In this document: in pieces, positions 50,783 through 62,700 of the stretch | How positions within the stretch are numbered: position 1 is the first letter of the stretch | Layout: every line of letters starts with the position of its first letter | Source of the DNA: Archivesica marissinica | Taxonomy: Eukaryota > Mollusca > Bivalvia > Venerida > Vesicomyidae | DNA: 64,000 bases | Assembly (NCBI GenBank): GCA_014843695.1 | Contig: CM026400.1 | Span: 14,298,716 to 14,362,715, forward strand | Reading direction: 5' to 3' | Translations under genes and position numbers: made by a program | The notes under the pieces: generated by a model | The model's database searches: none | What the model was told of the DNA's origin: nothing | Seen by the model: the letters and a program-made list of their open reading frames with translations, nothing else

Positions 50783-53700
50783 GTCTGTCTGGCTGTCTGT
50801 CCAGTCCACCCGCCCACCCCAAGTAGTGTGTGGCATCCGTGGTCCAGTGGTAGAGCGTCGGATTTGGAATCGAACGCTCAACGGTCCCGGGTTCGATACT
50901 CGGACAGGCCACGTATGTAGTGTCATTGAGCAAGGCACCTCACACACATTGCTTAGTACTGGTTAACCACTTACGTCGGTAAGCCTGCCCAGGAAAACAT
51001 GTCTAGGTCCCCGAGAAGGGTTTGACATTAATGGAACATACATACATACAAGTACCCGCCCTACTGTCCTGTCCTGTATGTGTGTGTTACATTTTAAGTT
51101 TCTTGTTCTGAGCAGGAATACTGTACGCAACTTCATTACTTAGCGACGATATACACATTTATCACATAACTTTGCTTGTATTCAGTGTAATACAGTCATA
51201 TCATAATTTCTTATATGTACACACGTGTAATAACACCCGGAATGATTCTGATTGGTTGAGAGAATAATCCTTATAATTTGCAAATTAAACTTTAAATTAC
51301 AGTCAAACCTGTGTTAGTGGTCACCTCTATTAAGCAGCCAGTTTCCAGATTCCCAATAAGTTGTTTCGTTATACATTTAGTTTATACAAATTTCTTTTAG
51401 CTCGATTGCGAAACAAGTTCTTTCAACTTATATTAATCACTCAAGACCTTATTCCTGATGGAGAGAACATTATTAAGAGTTATTCATTTGACCTCTATTA
51501 AGCAGCCACCTGTGCTAAGCAGCCACCTGTGCTAAGCAGCCATATTTGGCTGCTTAAGACAGGTTTGACTGTATTTCTATTTGATTAGGTACATAACGTT
51601 AATGGCAAGACAAGCTACGACATAAAAGAAGTCTTGACGCAATTATAACGCTGTTTAAAACAATAAGTGGAAGTCGTGATAGCACAGCGTTCGCTTCAGG
51701 TGCGAAAGGTCTGGAGTTCGAGCCCCACTGGAGCCGTTACGATTGTGCCCTTAGGCAAGGCATTTAAATTCCACGTTGCCTCTTCTCTCTCCCTCGTGGC
51801 GATGGATTCCATCTGGAATGAGGTCTCAAGAGTAATTTATATAAGTTGAAATAACTTGTTTCGCAATCGAGCTAAAATAAATTTGTATAAACTAAAACAA
51901 TAAATATAATGCTGCTTTGCGTAGTGACAGTAAGTGACGTCATGATAATTTGAGCCGACATTTGGTGCCAAAATAAAAGTATCAGCGTTATTTTGTGCCA
52001 AATTATGTTTCAAACCCAATATGGTAATGTCATAAAAAGGATCTTACACTCCTGGTGATTTCATACCATGTTTTAAGACGCTCCAAAAGACTCACTTATA
52101 AAATAGCAAAATTCCAAACCTCGTTTTATAAAATATGGGATGACATCACAACTCATGTAAGATGCTACATGTGTTAGTGGTCTCCTCTATTAAGCAGCCA
52201 ACCTGCATTAACCCATTCAACACCAAGTAACTCACATGGACTGGTCCATGATATTTTTAGACCAATAAATTAATAACAAAATTACATTTGGATCAGTTCA
52301 TTTATCAAAATGGGTAAAAAAAATTCTAAAAATAGTTATATTACTTGAAAAAAGTGCAGATCCTGATGAGACGGCTCGTGATGAGCCGGCTCATCTGGAT
52401 CTACACTTTTTGTAAGCCTATTTAGAGGTCTGTGGTGTTGAAAGGGTTAAACAGCCAGTTTCCAAATTCCTAATATGTTATTTTATTATATAATTTACCT
52501 CTATTAAGCAGCCAACCTGCATTAAACAGCCAGTTTCCAAATTCCTAATATGTTATTTTATTATATAATTGACCTCTATTAAGCAGCCAACCTGCATTAA
52601 ACAGCCAGTTTCCAAATTCCTAATATGTTATTTTATTATATAATTGACCTCTATTAAGCAGCCAACCTGCATTAAACAGCCAGTTTCCAAATTCCTAATA
52701 TGTTATTTTATTATATAATTTACCTCTATTAAGCAGCCAACCTGCATTAAACAGCCAGTTTCCAAATTCCTAATATGTTATTTTATTATATAATTTACCT
52801 CTATTAAGCAGCCAACCTGCATTAAACAGCCAGTTTCCAAATTTCTAATATGTTATTTTATTATATAATTTACCTCTATTAAGCAGCCAACCTGCATTAA
52901 ACAGCCAGTTTCCAAATTCCTAATATGTTATTTTATTATATAATTTACCTCTATTAAGCAGCCAACCTGCATTAAACAGCCAGTTTCCAAATTACTAATA
53001 TGTTATTTTATTATATAATTTACCTCTATTAAGCAGCCAACCTGCATTAAACAGCCAGTTTCCAAATTTCTAATATGTTATTTTATTATATAATTGACCT
53101 CTATTAAGCAGCCAACCTGCATTAAACAGCCAGTTTCCAAATTCCTAATATGTTATTTTATTATATAATTGACCTCTATTAAGCAGCCAACCTGCATTAA
53201 ACAGCCAGTTTCCAAATTCCTAATATTTTATTATATAATTGACCTCTATTAAGCAGCCAACCTGCATTAAACAGCCAGTTTCCAAATTCCTAATATGTTA
53301 TTTTATTATATAATTGACCTCTATTAAGCAGCCAACCTGCATTAAACAGCCAGTTTCCAAATTCCTAATATGTTATTGTATTATATAATTGACCTCTATT
53401 AAGCAGCCAACCTGCATTAAACAGCCAGTTTCCAAATTCCTAATATGTTATTTTATTATATAATTGACCTCTATTAAGCAGCCAACCTGCATAACAGCCA
53501 GTTTCCAAATATGTTATTTTATTATATAATTGACCTCTGTTAGGCAGCCATCTGTGCTAAGCAGCCATTTTCTGTGATTGGCTGCTTAAGACAGGATTGA
53601 CTGTATGTAGATGTTAGGCATTTGTTTGAAACAATGATCCTGGATATATCACATATAACATGTTTGTCCACGGCAATGGTATTCGAACATTGATGAGGGG

Positions 53701-56700
53701 CAACGAATTTGAAGTCAATGACCTTAACCCATTTGATTCTGGATACCGTTCAAACAGTATTTGCAAAGAACATAGAGACAGATAAGGCGCCACGGAATGT
53801 TCCATGTTCCGTCTGATCAGGCTCTATGCTGTTTGCTATTCAGATGGTCTTGCTAAGACATTTGGCTATGTAGCATACAACATAGATCCTGATCAGCATG
53901 CAGCGTGACGCTGCGGCTGATCTGGATCTATGTTGTTTGCAAACGCCTTTAAATGAATGAAATGAGTTAACCACTCGGGTCACGGAGGTCCGTAAATCAT
54001 AGATAAACAATGATCCTGGATAACTCCATCACATGTAACATGTTTGTCCACGGCAATGGCATTCGAACATTGGTGAGGGGCGAGTAATTTGAAGTCAATG
54101 ACCGTAACCACTCAGTCACGGAGGTCCGTAAATCATAGATAAACAATGATCCTGGATAACTCCATCACATGTAACATGTTTGTCCACGGAAATGGTATTC
54201 GAACATTGGTGAGGGGCGAGTATTTTGAAGTCAATGACCGTAACCACTCGGTCACGGAGGTCCGTAAATCATAGATAAATCATGTGTCATACCAGTATCT
54301 GTTGTGGGCTGCTGCTGGATAATTGGTCATACGAGTAACATTTCTGAAACAGTAACGAATACAGTGAGTGAAGTGATAAATCTGAATTCCGCAATATAAT
54401 AATAACAATGCTGAATAATGTGAGATGGTATGGTGGACGCCAGATCGGACAGGTGGGTTTTCTCCAGGTACTCCGGTTTCCTCCCACATGAATGACCACA
54501 TATACGCTTTCATCCGAGCCAACGAGAGTGATTAATATAAGTTGTTAAAACTTGCTTCGCAATCGTTGTAAAATAAATAGTTTTAAAAAATGCTGAATAA
54601 TTTATCGGTATGCGAAAACTATATACTAGGTATACGTACATATCTATCGTACTAACTTACAAATGCCACAATGAGATTAATATCATTGCTCTCCGTCCCG
54701 CTGTTCCTAGTTCAACCCACTGTTCCTAGTGCAGCCCGCTGTTCCTAGTGCCACCCACTGTTCCTAGTGCGGCCCGCTGTTCCTAGTGCAGCCCGGCTGT
54801 TCCTAGTGCCACCCACTGTTCCTAGTGCGGCCCCACTGTACATAGTGCAGCCCCACTGTTCCTAGTGCAGCCCCACTGTTCCTAGTGCAGCCCCACTGTT
54901 CCTAGTGCGGTCCCACTGTTCCTAGTGCGGTCCCACTGTACATAGTGCAGCCCGGCTGTTCCTAGTGCCACCCACTGTTCCTAGTGCGGTCCCACTGTAC
55001 ATAGTGCAGCCCGGCTGTTCCTAGTGCCACCCACTGTTCCTAGTGCGGCCCCACTGTACATAGTGCAGCCCCACTGTTCCTAGTGCAGCCCCACTGTTTC
55101 TAGTGCGGTCCCACTGTTCCTAGTGCGGTCCCACTGTACATAGTGCAGCCCCACTGTACATAGTGCAGCCCCACTGTTCCTAGTGCAGCCCCACTGTTCC
55201 TAGTGCAGCCCCACTGTTCCTAGTGCAACCCCACTGTTCCTAGTGCAGCCCGGCTGTTCCTAGTGCAGCCCCACTGTTACTAGTGCAGCCCGGCTGTTCC
55301 TAGTGCCACCCACTGTTCCTAGTGCGGTCCCACTGTACATAGTGCAGCCCCACTGTTCCTAGTGCAGCCCCACTGTTCCTAGTGCAGCCGGCTGTTCCTA
55401 GTGCCACCCACTGTTCCTAGTGCGGCCCCACTGTACATAGTGCAGCCCCACTGTTCCTAGTGCAGCCTCACTGTTCCTAGTGCAGCCCCACTGTTCCTAG
55501 TGCGGTCCCACTGTTCCTAGTGCAGCCTCACTGTTCCTAGTGCAGCCCCACTGTTCCTAGTGCAGCCCCACTGTTCCTAGTGCAGCCCCACTGTTCCTAG
55601 TGCAGCCCCACTGTTCCTAGTGCAGCCCCACTGTTCCTAGTGCAGCCCCACTGTTCCTAGTGCAGCCCGGCTGTTCCTAGTGCCACCCACTGTTCCTAGT
55701 GCCACCCACTGTTCCTAGTGCAGCCCCACTGTTCCTAGTGCAGCCCCACTGTTCCTAGTACAGCCCCACTGTACATAGTGCAGCCCCACTGTTCCTAGTG
55801 CAGCCCCACTGTACATAGTGCAGCCCCACTGTTCCTAGTGCAGCCCCACTGTTCCTAGTGCAGCCCCACTGTTCCTAGTGCAGCCCCACTGTTCCTAGTG
55901 CAGCCTCACTGTTCCTAGTGCCACCCACTGTTCCTAGTACAGCCCCACTGTTCCTAGTGCAGCCCCACTGTTCCTAGTGCTGCCTCGCTGTTCCTAGTGC
56001 AGCCCCGCTGTTCCTAGTGCTGCCTCGCTGTTCCTAGTGCAGCCCCACTGTTCCTAGTGCGGTCCCACTGTTCCTAATGCAGCCCCACCGTTCCTAGTGC
56101 AGCCCCACTGTTCCTAGCGCAGTCCGCTGTTCCTAGTGCAGCCCCACTGTTCCTAGTGCCACCCACTGTTCCTAGTGCAGCCCCACTGTTCCTAGTGCAG
56201 CCCCACTGTTCCTAGTGCAGCCCCTCTGTTCCTAGTGCAGCCCCACTGTACATAGTGCAGCCCACTGTTCCTAGTGCAGGCCACTGTTCCTAGTGCAGCC
56301 CCACTGTTCCTAGTGCAGCCCCACTGTACATAGTGCAGCCCACTGTTCCTAGTGCAGCCCCACTGTTCCTAGTGCAGCCCCTCTGTTCCTAGTGCAGTCC
56401 CACTGTACATAGTGCAGCCCCACTGTTCCTAGTGCAGGCCCACTGTTCCTAGTGCAGCCCCACTGTTCCTAGTGCAGCCCCACTGTACATAGTGCAGCCC
56501 CACTGTTCCTAGTGCAGCCCCACTGTTCCTAGTGCCACCCCCACTGTTCCTAGTACAGCCCCACTGTTCCTAGTGCAGCCCCACTGTTCCTAGTGCAGCC
56601 CCACTGTACATAGTGCAGCCCCACTGTTCCTAGTGCAGCCCCACTGTTCCTAGTGCCACCCCCACTGTTCCTAGTGCAGCCCGACTGTTCCTAGTGCAGC

Positions 56701-59700
56701 CCACTGTTCCTAGTGCAGCCCCACTGTACATAGTGCAGCCCCACTGTTCCTAGTGCCACCCCCACTGTTCCTAGTGCCACCCCCACTGTTCCTAGTACAG
56801 CCCCACTGTTCCTAGTGCAGCCCCACTGTTCCTAGTACAGCCCCACTGGTGATAATGCTGCCCCTTTGTCTTTAGTGCCGCCCCTCTGTTGTTAATGTCG
56901 CATCGCTGTTGTTAATGCCATCACGCTGTTGTTAGTGCCGCCCCTCTGTTGTTAATGTCGCATCGCTGTTGTTAGTGCCGCCCCTCTGTTGTTAGTGCCG
57001 CCCTCTGTTGTTAGTGCCGCCCTCTGTTGTTAGTGCCGCCCCTCTGTTGTTAGTGCCGCCCCTCTGTTGTTAGTGCCGCCCTCTGTTGTTAGTGCCGCCC
57101 TTCTGTTGTTAGTGCCGCCCTCTGTTGTTAGTGCCGCCCCCTGTTGTTAGTGCCGCCCTCTGTTGTTAGTGCCGCCCCTCTGTTGTTAGTGCCGCCCCTC
57201 TGTTGTTAGTGCCGCCCCTCTGTTGTTAGTGCCGCCCTCTGTTGTTAGTGCCGCCCCTCTGTTGTTAGTGCCGCCCTGCTGTTGTTAGTGCCGCCCCTCT
57301 GTTGTTAGTGCCGCCCTCTGTTGTTAGTGCCGCCCCTCTGTTGTTAGTGCCGCCCCTCTGTTGTTAGTGCCGCCCTGCTGTTGTTAGTGCCGCCCCTCTG
57401 TTGTTAGTGCCGCCCTCTGTTGTTAGTGCCGCCCCTCTGTTGTTAGTGCCGCCCCTCTGTTGTTAGTGCCGCCCCTCTGTTGTTAGTGCCGCCCTCTGTT
57501 GTTAGTGCCGCCCTCTGTTGTTAGTGCCGCCCTCTGTTGTTAGTGCCGCCCCTCTGTTGTTAGTGCCGCCCTGCTGTTGTTAGTGCCGCCCCTCTGTTGT
57601 TAGTGCCGCCCTCTGTTGTTAGTGCCGCCCTCTGTTGTTAGTGCCGCCCCTCTGTTGTTAGTGCCGCCCCTCTGTTGTTAGTGCCGCCCCTCTGTTGTTA
57701 GTGCCGCCCTCTGTTGTTAGTGCCGCCCCTCTGTTGTTAGTGCCGCCCTGCTGTTGTTAGTGCCGCCCCTCTGTTGTTAGTGCCGCCCTCTGTTGTTAGT
57801 GCCGCCCCTCTGTTGTTAGTGCCGCCCCTCTGTTGTTAGTGCCGCCCTGCTGTTGTTAGTGCCGCCCCTCTGTTGTTAGTGCCGCCCTCTGTTGTTAGTG
57901 CCGCCCCTCTGTTGTTAGTGCCGCCCCTCTGTTGTTAGTGCCGCCCCTCTGTTGTTAGTGCCGCCCTCTGTTGTTAGTGCCGCCCTCTGTTGTTAGTGCC
58001 GCCCCTCTGTTGTTAGTGCCGCCCCTCTGTTGTTAGTGCCGCCCCTCTGTTGTTAGTGCCGCCCCTGTTGTTAGTGCCGCCCCTCTGTTGTTAGTGCCGC
58101 CCTCTGTTGTTAGTGCCGCCCCTCTGTTGTTAGTGCCTTGTTGTTGTGGTTGTTGTTGTGGTGCCCCTCTGTTGTTAGTGCCGCCCCTCTGTTGTTAGTG
58201 CCGCCCCTCTGTTGTTAGTGCCGCCCTGCTGTTGTTAGTGCCGCCCTGTTGTGTGGTTGTTGTTGTGGCTGTTGTTGTGCCGCCCCTCTGTTGTTAGTGC
58301 CGCCCTCTGTTGTTAGTGCCGCCCTCTGTTGTTAGTGCCGCCCCTCTGTTGTTAGTGCCGCCCTCTGTTGTTAGTGCCGCCCTGCTGTTGTTAGTGCCGC
58401 CCCTCTGTTGTTAGTGCCGCCCCTCTGTTGTTAGTGCCGCCCCTCTGTTGTTAGTGCCGCCCCTCTGTTGTTAGTGCCGCCCCTCTGTTGTTAGTGCCGC
58501 CCCTCTGTTGTTAGTGCCGCCCCTCTGTTGTTAGTGCCGCCCTGCTGTTGTTAGTGCCGCCCCTCTGTTGTTGTTGTGGTGTTGTTAGTGCCTCTGTTGT
58601 TAGTGCCGCCCCTCTGTTGTTAGTGCCGCCCCTCTGTTGTTAGTGCCGCCCCTCTGTTGTTAGTGCCGCCCCTCTGTTGTTAGTGCCGCCCTGCTGTTGT
58701 TAGTGCCGCCCCTCTGTTGTTAGTGCCGCCCCTCTGTTGTTAGTGCCGCCCTGCTGTTGACAATGCCACCCCGTAAGAAAGAGCATACAAAGACTAATTA
58801 TGTACAATGGATACACTAACATACTAACATAAATCCATCTGGGAAAACATCGGGTCTGGATATCCACGTTTTTACACCGTCTGAAGTTCCTTTATAATAC
58901 CACCAGGAATCGTACTGGAAATATCTGAAATCAAGGAGTAAAATGTTTTCAACCCCCGTTCGTTTATACAAACTAGAACACGTTGGTTACCCCTGCATTC
59001 GATAGCTTCTCACAAATGCAATCAGAGTTCGATCCTCGGAGTGGGAAGAATGTTTGACGGTATATTTCTCGCCAGACCGTACAGATCGTCCACATACTCC
59101 GGTTTCTCGCCACATGATATACCGTGTATATGCTTTCAACTGCGCCAACGAGAATGGTTAATACAAGTTGAATTGTCGACTCATTATACATGAACTGATA
59201 TCTCACCTGTACATGAACTGATGTTACAACTGTACATGAACTGATGTATCTCCTTTACATGAACTGATGTATCACCTGTACATGAACTGATGTATCTCCT
59301 TTACATGAACTGATATCTCACCTGTACATGAACTGATGTATCACCTGTACATGAACTGATGTATCACCTGTACATGAACTGATGTATCACCTGTACATGA
59401 ACTGATGTATCACCTGTACATGAACTGATGTATCACCTGTACACGAACTGATATCTCACCTGTACATGAACTGATGTCACGCCTGTACATGAACTGATGT
59501 ATCACCTGTACACAAACTGATATCTCACCTGTACACAAACTGATGCCCCACCTGTACATAAACTGATATCTCACCTGTACATGAACTGATGTCACACCTG
59601 TACATGAACTGATGTATCTCCTGTACATGAACTGATGTATCTCCTGTACATGAACTGATGTATCTCCTGTACATGAACTGATGTCCCACCTGTACATGAA

Positions 59701-62700
59701 CTGATATCCCACCTGTACATGAACTGATATCTCACCTGTACATGAACTGATGTATCACCTGTACATGAACTGATATCTCACCTGTACATGAACTGATGTA
59801 TCACCTGTACATGAACTGATGTATCACCTGTACATGAACTGATGTCTCACCTGTACATGAACTGATATCTCACCTGTACACAAACTGATGTATCACCTGT
59901 ACATGAACTGATGTATCACCTGTACATGAACTGTTGTATCACCATGTACATGAACTGATGTATCTCCTGTACACAAACTGATATCTCACCTGAACACAAA
60001 CTGATGCCTCACATGTACATAAACTGATATCTCACATGTACACAAACTGATGCCCCACCTGTACATTAACTGATATCTCACCTGTACGGTATTTTCACTT
60101 GGTTGGCATAATCTGTTACATCAACAACCGTCTGTTCATAGTTCTTGTCTACCTCCGTCTTATAGTAATAATATGCACCTGTAATACATTACTATCCTGG
60201 AATATACTTACATTTAAAACACTGTCGTGACGTCATACCTTAATACTTACAATTCATTATTATATTAATATTGGACTGCGGTCAACAGGCCAGAGTATTA
60301 TATTAAATTCTTCGCGTGAATGTACAAAATTAACAATTTTAATTAGTAGGATATTGTTATTTAAGTGAGTGTTTTAAGTAACATATACGCTGAAAACGGA
60401 TTCAATATATAAAATATTGGTACTGTCTCCGCTGCTAAACGCCTCACACAGTCCAATATTTTACATATTGGATCGTTTTCGGCTTATATCCTATACATAC
60501 GTGAATACAAAACATGCCAATACAAAAGAAGAAGGCCTCAATGGAAACGTGACTGCTTATTCTCGATCTCCGCCAAGCGATGAGATCAAAGCCGGACTGG
60601 CGGCAAGTTCTAGCAACATTTGTTACGACCCTCCAGGTATTAGATGACATAAAAATAATTATGAGCTAAACAACATTTTACTCAGAAATTTGTATTTGTG
60701 TTTGAAAGACATTAACGAGATAGTACGGTGATTATCTGTGAATAATGGGTGATATGATGATTAACCGTGTGGAATGGGCGCTACAGTGATTAACTGTGTG
60801 GAATGGGCAGTACGGTGATTAACTGTGTGGAATGGGTGGTACGGTGATTAACTGTGTGGAATGGGCAGTACGGTGATTAACTGTGTGGAATGGGCGGTAC
60901 GGTGATTAACTGTGTGGAATGGGCGGTACAGTGATTAACTGTGTGGAATGGGTGGTACGGTGATTAACTGTGTGGAATGGACGGTACGGTGATTAACTGT
61001 GTGGAATGGGCGATACAGTGATTAACTGTGTGGAATGGGTGGTACGGTGATTAACTGTGTGGAATGGGTGGTATGGGTGGTACGGTGATTAACTGTGTGG
61101 AATGGGTGGTACGGTGATTAACTGTGTGGAATGGATGGTACGGTGATAAACTGTGTGGAATGGGCGGTACAGTGATTAACTGTGTGGAATGGGCGGTACA
61201 GTGATTAACTGTGTGGAATGGGCGGTACAGTGATTAACTGTGTGGAATGGGCAGTACGGTGATTAACTGTGTGGAATGGGTGGTATGGTGATTAACTGTG
61301 TGGAATGGGCGGTATGGTGATTAACTGTGTGGAATGGGCGATACAGTGATTAACTGTGTGGAATGGGTGGTACGGTGATTAACTGTGTGGAATGGGTGGT
61401 ATGGGTGGTACGGTGATTAACTGTGTGGAATGGGTGGTACGGTGATTAACTGTGTGGAATGGGTGGTACGGTGATAAACTGTGTGGAATGGGCGGTACAG
61501 TGATTAACTGTGTGGAATGGGCGGTACAGTGATTAACTGTGTGGAATGGGCGGTACAGTGATTAACTGTGTGGAATGGGCAGTACGGTGATTAACTGTGT
61601 GGAATGGGCAGTACGGTGATTAACTGTGTGGAATGGGTGGTATGGTGATTAACTGTGTGGAATGGGCAGTATGGTGATTAACTGTGTGGAACGGGCGGCA
61701 GTGACTATTCGTGTGCGATGTGTTGCTCATGGTGTGGGATGTGGGTCGGGTGGCGTTGGGGCTATTGGTGTGGGATGTGGGTCGGGTGGAGTTGTGGTGA
61801 TATCGTGCAAACTATGATTCATGATAAACAGTAATAAATCATTTATTATCTAGTACCATTGTCTGTATAGTAGCCGAGGTATTTAATACTGACATCACCT
61901 TCCTGCTGTTTTACACTCTTTCCATAATAATTTCTTAGAATTTTCCCCCATCCTTCAAATGCCTGGAATATACGAATATAACAGTGTAGCATAAGGCTTG
62001 CTATGGCTATATTGATCGTTTCTCTCTCCGTTTGTATTCAGTATTGGGTGCCATCCGTGACCAAGAGGCTAACGTCGATGACTAATCACTTGATGTGTGA
62101 CGGGTGGTGTCCGATTAGCGCAGTGGTTAGCGCGCTCGCTTCTCACCAATGCATCCCGGGTTCGCTGCTCCGACTGGGGTACGGTGGTCGCCAGATCGGA
62201 CAGGTGGGTTATCTCCGGGTACTCCGGTTTCCTACCACACGAATGACCACATATACGCTTTCATCCGCGCCAACGAGAGTGATTAATATAAGTTGTTAAA
62301 ATTTGCTTCGCATAAAGTAAATAAAGTTTAAATTTAAATCACTTAACCCTCAATGCTGTAGGTTTCAACATTGAATCCCACTGGAGGTGTCGAATTCTTT
62401 TAAGTGAAAAAGCTATCCAGAACGCTTGCGGGGGAGTTGATGGTTCTACACGGGTGCCCGTCCGTGTCTGAATTACTACTCGGGTGAGCATTCGAGGTCT
62501 TCCTCCGCCAATAACTGGCGATTTGCCATATGACCTAGCTGTTGGTGCGATTTTAATCCAAAACACAAACATCAAAAGCATTGTTTCTATTGCTGACTGC
62601 ATGAGAGTGGCCATGTTGATCTGAAACACAACTGAATGTCGTGTGTGTTTTACGTTTATTTATCGTCGCTACCGGTTTCCCATATGAGCGACACCTCCTG

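Noticed and set aside
50596..50966. Open frames with QTDRQTDR or VCLSVCLS repeats
   Set aside because: Translation of the (CTGT)n microsatellite and the neighbouring SINE family F.
60417..60647. + strand 76-codon open stretch ending at a CAG|GTATTA donor, possibly a nested gene
   Set aside because: No trustworthy acceptor, no motif and no partner exon. Left as intron.
62339..62629. 96-codon - strand frame
   Set aside because: Lies over a family G SINE and shows no splice sites or domain pattern.
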